Positions 59,247-64,000 of a DNA stretch of 64,000 nucleotides are shown piece by piece. Each line of letters begins with the position of its first letter. Position 1 is the stretch's first letter. The notes under the pieces were generated by a model that was given only the letters and a program-made list of their open reading frames with translations, was not told where the DNA came from and searched no databases. The stretch comes from JAHDCJ01 sp039028895. GTDB taxonomy: Bacteria > Bacteroidota > Bacteroidia > Chitinophagales > Saprospiraceae. The position numbers and the translations under genes are program-made. The stretch spans positions 62,001 through 126,000 of the forward strand of contig JBCCHF010000010.1 in NCBI GenBank assembly GCA_039028895.1, read 5' to 3'.

Positions 59247-59279
59247 GGCTTTGCGTGAAAATTAGAGGATTAAGCGTGA

Positions 59280-59309
59280 CAAATATAAAGGTTTTTTTCC
59301 CTTTGCAAA
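59280..59309 (-). promoter_or_regulatory. candidate his operon promoter
   Basis: On the minus strand TATATTTG (59280-59287) is a perfect TAnnTTTG minus-7 box, with TTTG (59306-59309) 18 bases upstream. The leader peptide ATG is about 34 bases downstream of the box. This is the best promoter match in the window. Confidence 0.55.
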
Positions 59310-59446
59310 ATGTGGGAGAAAAAACTTGCAGTGTTCTGACATTCAAAAACAATCGTGAAATTCAAAAAGGCTCATTTCAACACTTTGAGTTCATTTTCAG
59401 AGTTTTATTATAGCTGTTATGGTTACGTTAAATTTTGATTTTTGTA

Positions 59447-59478
59447 TTGGGAAAAGAGTCCAAAAAAAATTATTTTTG
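59447..59478 (+). promoter_or_regulatory. candidate gldA promoter
   Basis: TATTTTTG (59471-59478) matches TAnnTTTG. A TTG at 59447-59449 lies 21 bases before it. The gldA start is 31 bases after the box. Confidence 0.5.
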
Positions 59479-59508
59479 CGCTCAAAATTCAACCAAATCA
59501 AGGGTTAA

Positions 59509-60438
59509 ATGGATATAAAGATTCAAAATATTACTAAAAAGTACGGCCCTCAAATTGCCGTAGACAATATTTCCTTTGAAGTGAAAACAGGTGAAATTCT
59601 TGGTTTTCTTGGCCCCAACGGAGCTGGCAAGACTACAACCATGAAAATGATTACCAGTTATATCGGTTCAGATGATGGCGATGTCTTTATTGGAGGGCAA
59701 TCAGTCAGCGAAAACGCTGAAGATTTAAAAAAGCACATCGGTTATCTCCCAGAGCATAACCCGCTTTACCACGAAATGCCAGTTATCGATTACCTGGGCT
59801 ACTGTGCTGCGCTCATGGGTGTATCGAAAAGTAGCATGCCAACCAGAATTCGCGAAATGGTTGGTGTTTGTGGTCTTAATAAGGAAAAACACAAAAAAAT
59901 TGGCGAACTGTCAAAGGGTTACCGTCAAAGGGTAGGCCTGGCACAAGCGATGATCCACGATCCTGAGATCCTGATTCTCGATGAGCCGACTACCGGACTC
60001 GACCCCAACCAGATTGTAGAGATCAGGGAGTTAATCCGCCAGATCGGTCGCCGTAAAACAGTAATCCTGAGCACACATATCCTTCCGGAAGTTGAAGCGA
60101 CCTGTGACCGTATTCTGATCATTAACAATGGTAAGATCGTTGCTGATGGTACTGCCAACACCCTTCGCAAGCAAGCGCAAGGTGCGGAAGTACTCCAGGT
60201 ACAGATCGAAGATGGAGACATCAACACCATCCATGAAAATCTGAGCAAAGTATATACCGTTTCATCAGTCGATATTACTGATAATGAAGCTGGAACTTTT
60301 GTTATTGAAAGCGTAAAGGACATGTCATCAAAACGCGAAATCTTCAACCTTTGCGTGAAAAACAAATGGGTTATGACCCAATTAACCCCACTCGAAACCA
60401 AACTGGAAGATATCTTCCGTGACTTAACACTTAACTAA
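59509..60438 (+). CDS. gldA: gliding motility-type ABC transporter ATPase GldA
   Basis: ATP-binding subunit of the GldA-GldF-GldG ABC transporter, needed for gliding in Flavobacterium and common in Bacteroidota generally. 309 residues. Walker A is GPNGAGKTTTMKMI, the Q-loop HIGYLPEHNPLY, the signature LSKGYRQRVGLAQ, and Walker B ILILDEPTTGLDPNQ. The C-terminal domain contains SKREIFNLCVKNKWVMTQLTP. The stop overlaps the gldF ATG (TAATG). Transported substrate not known. Confidence 0.93.
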   Translation: MDIKIQNITKKYGPQIAVDNISFEVKTGEILGFLGPNGAGKTTTMKMITSYIGSDDGDVFIGGQSVSENAEDLKKHIGYLPEHNPLYHEMPVIDYLGYCAALMGVSKSSMPTRIREMVGVCGLNKEKHKKIGELSKGYRQRVGLAQAMIHDPEILILDEPTTGLDPNQIVEIRELIRQIGRRKTVILSTHILPEVEATCDRILIINNGKIVADGTANTLRKQAQGAEVLQVQIEDGDINTIHENLSKVYTVSSVDITDNEAGTFVIESVKDMSSKREIFNLCVKNKWVMTQLTPLETKLEDIFRDLTLN

Positions 60439-61151
60439 TGCAAACCGTAGTAACTATTGCAAAACGCGAACTGGCTTCTTTCTTCGATTCGCTGACGGCC
60501 TACCTGCTATTGGTAGCATTCCTGGCTTTTAGCGGCTTATTGACCTGGATCTATGGATCTGATGTATTCATTCGTGGCCAGGCGGAGATGGATGCCTTTT
60601 TTGGCGTTGCTTTCTGGACATTATTCTTCTTTATACCCGCTTTGACCATGCGTATGATTGCGGAAGAAAAACGCTCAGGTACTATTGAGCTATTACTTAC
60701 AAAGGCCGTATCGAATCGACAATTGGTACTCGGCAAGTTTATGGCTTGTCTTGGTCTAATCGGGATCGCGCTGTTATTCACTTTACCTTATTATATCACC
60801 ATTTCGACCCTTGGCAACATTGATCATGGAGCTGTTTGGTGCGGTTATCTTGGCTTGTTGTTGATGAGTGGGGCGTATATCGGCATTGGCCTATTTGCCA
60901 GTAGTATTACCAATAACCAAATCGTAGCTTTTCTACTCGCACTGTTTATTGGTATTTTCTTCCACTTCATTTTTGGCATGTTGGCTTCCGGAGCATCGGG
61001 CTTTGTAGGATCATTATTGAATAACCTGAGCCTCTCTACTCACTTCGGGTCGATAACAAGAGGTGTGATCGACACTAAAGACCTGATCTACTTTTTATCA
61101 CTTACCGGACTAGGATTATTCCTTGCCGAAGTAAATATCTCTAAACGTTAA
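60438..61151 (+). CDS. gldF: gliding motility-type ABC transporter permease GldF
   Basis: A 237-residue permease with six helices (LTAYLLLVAFLAFSGLLTWIY, TLFFFIPALTMRMIAEEKRSGTIELLLTKAVSN motif, LIGIALLFTLPYYIT, and others). The ERxxGTIELL-type loop (EEKRSGTIELL) is the coupling element of the ABC-2 family. It is the first of two membrane subunits, followed after 16 bases by gldG. Confidence 0.92.
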   Translation: MQTVVTIAKRELASFFDSLTAYLLLVAFLAFSGLLTWIYGSDVFIRGQAEMDAFFGVAFWTLFFFIPALTMRMIAEEKRSGTIELLLTKAVSNRQLVLGKFMACLGLIGIALLFTLPYYITISTLGNIDHGAVWCGYLGLLLMSGAYIGIGLFASSITNNQIVAFLLALFIGIFFHFIFGMLASGASGFVGSLLNNLSLSTHFGSITRGVIDTKDLIYFLSLTGLGLFLAEVNISKR

Positions 61152-61167
61152 CATACGGAATTCAAAA

Positions 61168-62652
61168 ATGAAACAATCGACAACCATACTTCTTGTCATC
61201 GGTATTATTCTGTTGGTTAATGTGCTTTCACAGCAATTTTTTGCCCGGCTGGATCTTACTGAAAACAAGCAATATACGCTTAGTAATGCCACCAAAGACA
61301 TTCTAAGAAACCTGACTGAGCCCGTAACGATCAAGGCCTATTGGTCTGATGATCTGCCAACCGTTATGGAAAAGACTAAAACAGATTTCAGGGAAATGCT
61401 TTTTGAATATAATTCCATCTCAAAAGGCATGGTCAATTACGAGTTTATCAATCCGAAAGACCAGACACAGGAACAGGAAGCTTATCAAAGTGGCGTTATT
61501 CCTCAGCAGATTCAGGTGCGAAAAGACAATGAGCTAAAATTGCAAAACGTATTTGCCGGGGCAGTCATACAGATGGGCGAGCAAACCGACGCCATCCCGT
61601 TTATGGCACCAGGAACGCCGATTGAATATCCTCTGTCAACCAGTATCAAGAAGCTTTCAGTTATCGACAAACCATCCATTGGACTCATCCAGGGGCATGG
61701 CGAACCAGGCATGCAGGAATTGCAGCAGGTTGTTCAGACCTTGAGTATTTTATATAATGTAGAAAATGTTGACCTCAGCGGCGATATCGACATTCCGGTA
61801 AGGATCAAAACAGTTGCCCTTGTTAACCCACAAGACTCTATCCCACCTGCACATTTCGCTAAACTCGATCAATTCCTCGGAAGAGGTGGTAATATGTTCA
61901 TTTCTATGAATCGCGTAAAAGGGGACTTGCAAACTGCGCAGGGCACAGAGTTTACGACAGGACTTGAAACCTGGCTACAGGGAAAAGGACTTGATATTGA
62001 GCCTTCTTTTGTTGTCGATGCGGCCAGTGGGTCTGTTACCGTTCAGCAGCAGCAAGGATTTTTCAGGGTTGCCAACCAGGTGCGTTTTCCTTACTTCCCG
62101 TTGGTGAGCAGTTTTCCTGACCACCCGGTAACTAAAGGACTTGAAGCGGTCATGTTTCCTTTTGCCAGCGTTCTGAGACATAACGGCAATGAAATTTCCA
62201 CCTTCACGGCTTTAGCAACAACCTCTGATCAGGCGGGCACACAAACACCCCCGATTTATTTCGATATTAACAAGCAATGGACTCCTGGTGATTTCCCATT
62301 ATCAAATCTCGACATCGGCGGTGTGCTTGAAGGCAATTTTGTTAATAACGTTCCCGCAAGAATCGTTGTATTCTCTTCTGGTCAGTTTCCACTTGCCGGT
62401 GGTCAGGGATCAGATAACCAGAATCTGATGATCAATAGTATCGACTGGCTTTCAGATGATACCGGCCTTATCGATCTAAGGACGAAGGGGGTTACCTCAA
62501 GACCGATCAAACAAATGGAAACAGCCAAGCAGAACACCCTTAAATGGCTTAACTTTTTACTACCGATCATTCTCGTAATTGGTCTCGGTATCTTCCGTTC
62601 ATTCAGAAGAAATTCTATTCGTATTAAAAGGATGCAAGAAAATTATGGCTAA
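61168..62652 (+). CDS. gldG: gliding motility-associated ABC transporter substrate-binding-like protein GldG
   Basis: A 494-residue membrane protein. N-terminal helix (ILLVIGIILLVNVLSQQFF), then the GldG/IFT52-like phrase RLDLTENKQYTLSNATKDILRNL, a large periplasmic domain (GHGEPGMQELQQVVQTLSILYNVENVDL), and a C-terminal helix (WLNFLLPIILVIGLGIFRSF). With gldA and gldF it completes the transporter. It overlaps the following gene by 8 bases. Confidence 0.92.
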   Translation: MKQSTTILLVIGIILLVNVLSQQFFARLDLTENKQYTLSNATKDILRNLTEPVTIKAYWSDDLPTVMEKTKTDFREMLFEYNSISKGMVNYEFINPKDQTQEQEAYQSGVIPQQIQVRKDNELKLQNVFAGAVIQMGEQTDAIPFMAPGTPIEYPLSTSIKKLSVIDKPSIGLIQGHGEPGMQELQQVVQTLSILYNVENVDLSGDIDIPVRIKTVALVNPQDSIPPAHFAKLDQFLGRGGNMFISMNRVKGDLQTAQGTEFTTGLETWLQGKGLDIEPSFVVDAASGSVTVQQQQGFFRVANQVRFPYFPLVSSFPDHPVTKGLEAVMFPFASVLRHNGNEISTFTALATTSDQAGTQTPPIYFDINKQWTPGDFPLSNLDIGGVLEGNFVNNVPARIVVFSSGQFPLAGGQGSDNQNLMINSIDWLSDDTGLIDLRTKGVTSRPIKQMETAKQNTLKWLNFLLPIILVIGLGIFRSFRRNSIRIKRMQENYG

Positions 62653-63574
62653 GAAATCCAATAACAAATATCTCATCATCTTATTCGTCGTATTGGCGGG
62701 CATTTTTGCGGTAACGCAGCTTTTTGATTCAGGTAAATCACAGCGCAGTTTCCGGTCTGAGTTAACGAGCTTTGACAGCTCAAAAGTTTCGGCACTTGTT
62801 GTTTATCCGGTTATTGAAAACGGGCAGAAATTAACGCTTGAGCGCAATGGCGATAAATGGCATGTGGTCAGAGATGATTTTCGCTCAGAAGCTGATCTTG
62901 CGGCTGTCAATGCGGCGATTCCACAATTGCTAAACATTCCTGTAAAACGTTTGGCGGCTACTACGAATGACCGTTGGGCCGAGTTTGAGGTAACAGATTC
63001 AGCAGGCACCAGGGTCAAGATCCTTGAAGGCTCCAAAACTGTTTCTGATATCGTTATCGGAAAATTTAGTGTGAATCAGCAGATGCGCACTTTCACCACA
63101 TTTGCCAGGGTCACTGGCGAAGAAGAAGTATACGCTGTTGACGGATTCCTCGGCATGACCTTTAATCGCGACCTTAATTCTTGGCGCGACAAGACTTTTG
63201 TCAAATTCAATAAAGGTGATATCACCAAGATCACGGTTAACCAATCTGGTCAATCACTCGACTATCAGAAAATAGGGGCTGACTGGAATCTTGGTGGCGC
63301 TGTTATCGATTCAACAGCCATGGATGCCTATCTCTCAGGCCTTGCGTTACTGAATGGCGCTGATTTTGCCAATGGTTTTACCGAAACAACACCTATCTCA
63401 ACAATCAATCTGGAAGGCAATAACATGCAACCAATCGCTGTAAAAGGATTTACAGGGTCAGATGGGAAATTCGTTTTCCAGTCCAACTTGAATCCAAAAG
63501 CTTATTTTTCAAGTGACAGTACCGGCATTTTCAACAACTTGATCAATGCATTGCCGTTTCCGGAAACTGATTAA
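62645..63574 (+). CDS. DUF4340 membrane-anchored protein
   Basis: A 309-residue protein from the ATG at 62645 (MAKKSNNKYLIILFVVLAGIFAV). It has one N-terminal anchor helix and a periplasmic beta-rich DUF4340-type region (KLTLERNGDKWHVVRDDFRSEADLAAVNAAI, DIVIGKFSVNQQMRTFTTFARVTGEEEVYAVDGFLG parts). DUF4340 proteins often follow GldG-type ABC genes and probably act with them. The start lies inside the gldG end. Confidence 0.82.
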   Translation: MAKKSNNKYLIILFVVLAGIFAVTQLFDSGKSQRSFRSELTSFDSSKVSALVVYPVIENGQKLTLERNGDKWHVVRDDFRSEADLAAVNAAIPQLLNIPVKRLAATTNDRWAEFEVTDSAGTRVKILEGSKTVSDIVIGKFSVNQQMRTFTTFARVTGEEEVYAVDGFLGMTFNRDLNSWRDKTFVKFNKGDITKITVNQSGQSLDYQKIGADWNLGGAVIDSTAMDAYLSGLALLNGADFANGFTETTPISTINLEGNNMQPIAVKGFTGSDGKFVFQSNLNPKAYFSSDSTGIFNNLINALPFPETD

Positions 63575-63585
63575 AATCCAAGATC

Positions 63586-63999
63586 ATGAAACAACTTCTC
63601 ACCGTTTTTTTCCTTTTTGCACTAATCCTTTCACCAGATATTCTAAGTGCACAAACTTGGCAAACAGCCGTTACTGATGGCACTAAATTAGGTGTGCGCG
63701 ACAAGTATGGAGAGTTAGAAAGTTATGAGGCGACCTTCGTAGTTTGGATCATGGATAAAGTCAAGTTTACCGCCAACCCGATCAACGTAGAAGGCGATGC
63801 ATGGGGAGAAGTGTACTGGCCATTTGATTTTGAAGATGGCGCCGGTCAAAAACTGGAAACATTCCCCCCGGGTTACTTCAAAGTAGAGATTTCTGTCAAG
63901 GGAGAAATCGTCGCCAGAACAGATTTCAAGATGACACTCGAAGAATTTGAGAAAAGCGTCGAAGTGTATAAAGCCCAAAAGTTTAAAGGCGACCAATAG
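63586..63999 (+). CDS. hypothetical exported protein downstream of the Gld operon
   Basis: A 137-residue protein. Signal peptide residues 1-23 (FFLFALILSPDILSAQ). The mature part is beta-rich, with a DKVKFTANPINVEGDAWGEVYWPFDFEDG stretch. The C-terminus is helical (MTLEEFEKSVEVYKAQ). Starts 11 bases after DUF4340, so part of the same operon. No family recognised. Confidence 0.7.
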   Translation: MKQLLTVFFLFALILSPDILSAQTWQTAVTDGTKLGVRDKYGELESYEATFVVWIMDKVKFTANPINVEGDAWGEVYWPFDFEDGAGQKLETFPPGYFKVEISVKGEIVARTDFKMTLEEFEKSVEVYKAQKFKGDQ

Positions 64000-64000
64000 C

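Noticed and set aside
59113..59352. 79-residue protein on the minus strand upstream of hisG
   Set aside because: Different frame from the His-rich leader, low-complexity hydrophobic/Ser/Pro composition, and it spans the promoter-like box.
1..64000. tRNA, rRNA, tmRNA or IS elements
   Set aside because: No cloverleaf, rRNA segment, tmRNA core or transposase motif was recognised by reading; a tRNAscan or Infernal run could still find a small RNA.

Overview
The window comes from a chromosome of a Bacteroidota bacterium, most likely in the Saprospiria/Cytophagia area rather than Bacteroidales. Evidence: gliding/type IX secretion genes (porZ, gldA, gldF, gldG), several STN/TonB and FecI/FecR-type regulatory genes, signal peptides of the short '...A-Q' type, promoter-like TAnnTTTG minus-7 boxes, few Shine-Dalgarno sequences, and short intergenic 'GCAAAG/GCGCAGAG' repeats. 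No rRNA, tRNA, CRISPR, prophage block or transposase was seen. The genus assignment is an inference.

Layout. 1-3.6 kb: a TPR-like protein, an outer-membrane barrel and prfA. 3.7-8.5 kb: recO and porZ, split by a two-gene cassette (helical protein plus macrodomain hydrolase) that is bounded on both sides by arrays of mini-hairpin repeats in opposite orientation. 8.7-12.9 kb: an endonuclease V-like gene, a phage-tail-sheath-like gene that carries a signal peptide, a secreted VWA protein with four repeats, and a small tail-anchored protein. 13.1-17.7 kb: a VOC protein and a YcxB/DUF3999/DUF2339 membrane operon. 17.8-25.5 kb: the complete tryptophan operon trpE-G-D-C-F-B-A followed by a DAHP synthase, with a WWW leader peptide and an attenuator terminator in front of trpE. 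25.6-29.8 kb: an ECF sigma / FecR / TonB-receptor set. 29.8-37.9 kb: a metallophosphoesterase, a transglutaminase-7TM / ATP-grasp ligase / small protein / outer-membrane protein operon, a GT-C glycosyltransferase and a Rieske oxygenase. 38-51.7 kb: mixed accessory genes (WG-repeat lipoprotein, M28 peptidase fused to a second zinc-protease-like domain, ankyrin protein, esterase, solute-binding-like protein, ECF sigma/anti-sigma pair, transglutaminase-like exported protein, DUF4173/Coq4-like/winged-helix cluster). 51.9-59.3 kb: the complete histidine operon hisG-D-C-B-H-A-F-IE, preceded by a His-rich leader peptide. 59.5-64 kb: gldA-gldF-gldG, a DUF4340 protein and a small exported protein.

The two amino-acid operons are compact, with ATGA or near-zero spacing between most genes, and both begin with a short reading frame rich in the codon for the end product. 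This is the signature of ribosome-mediated attenuation; the trp case also has a clear intrinsic terminator, the his case does not.

The most unusual items are the exported tail-sheath-like protein, the recO/porZ cassette with outward-facing hairpin arrays, the transglutaminase-7TM/ATP-grasp operon with its acidic outer-membrane protein, the double peptidase fusion, and a Coq4-like protein in a lineage that normally uses menaquinone.
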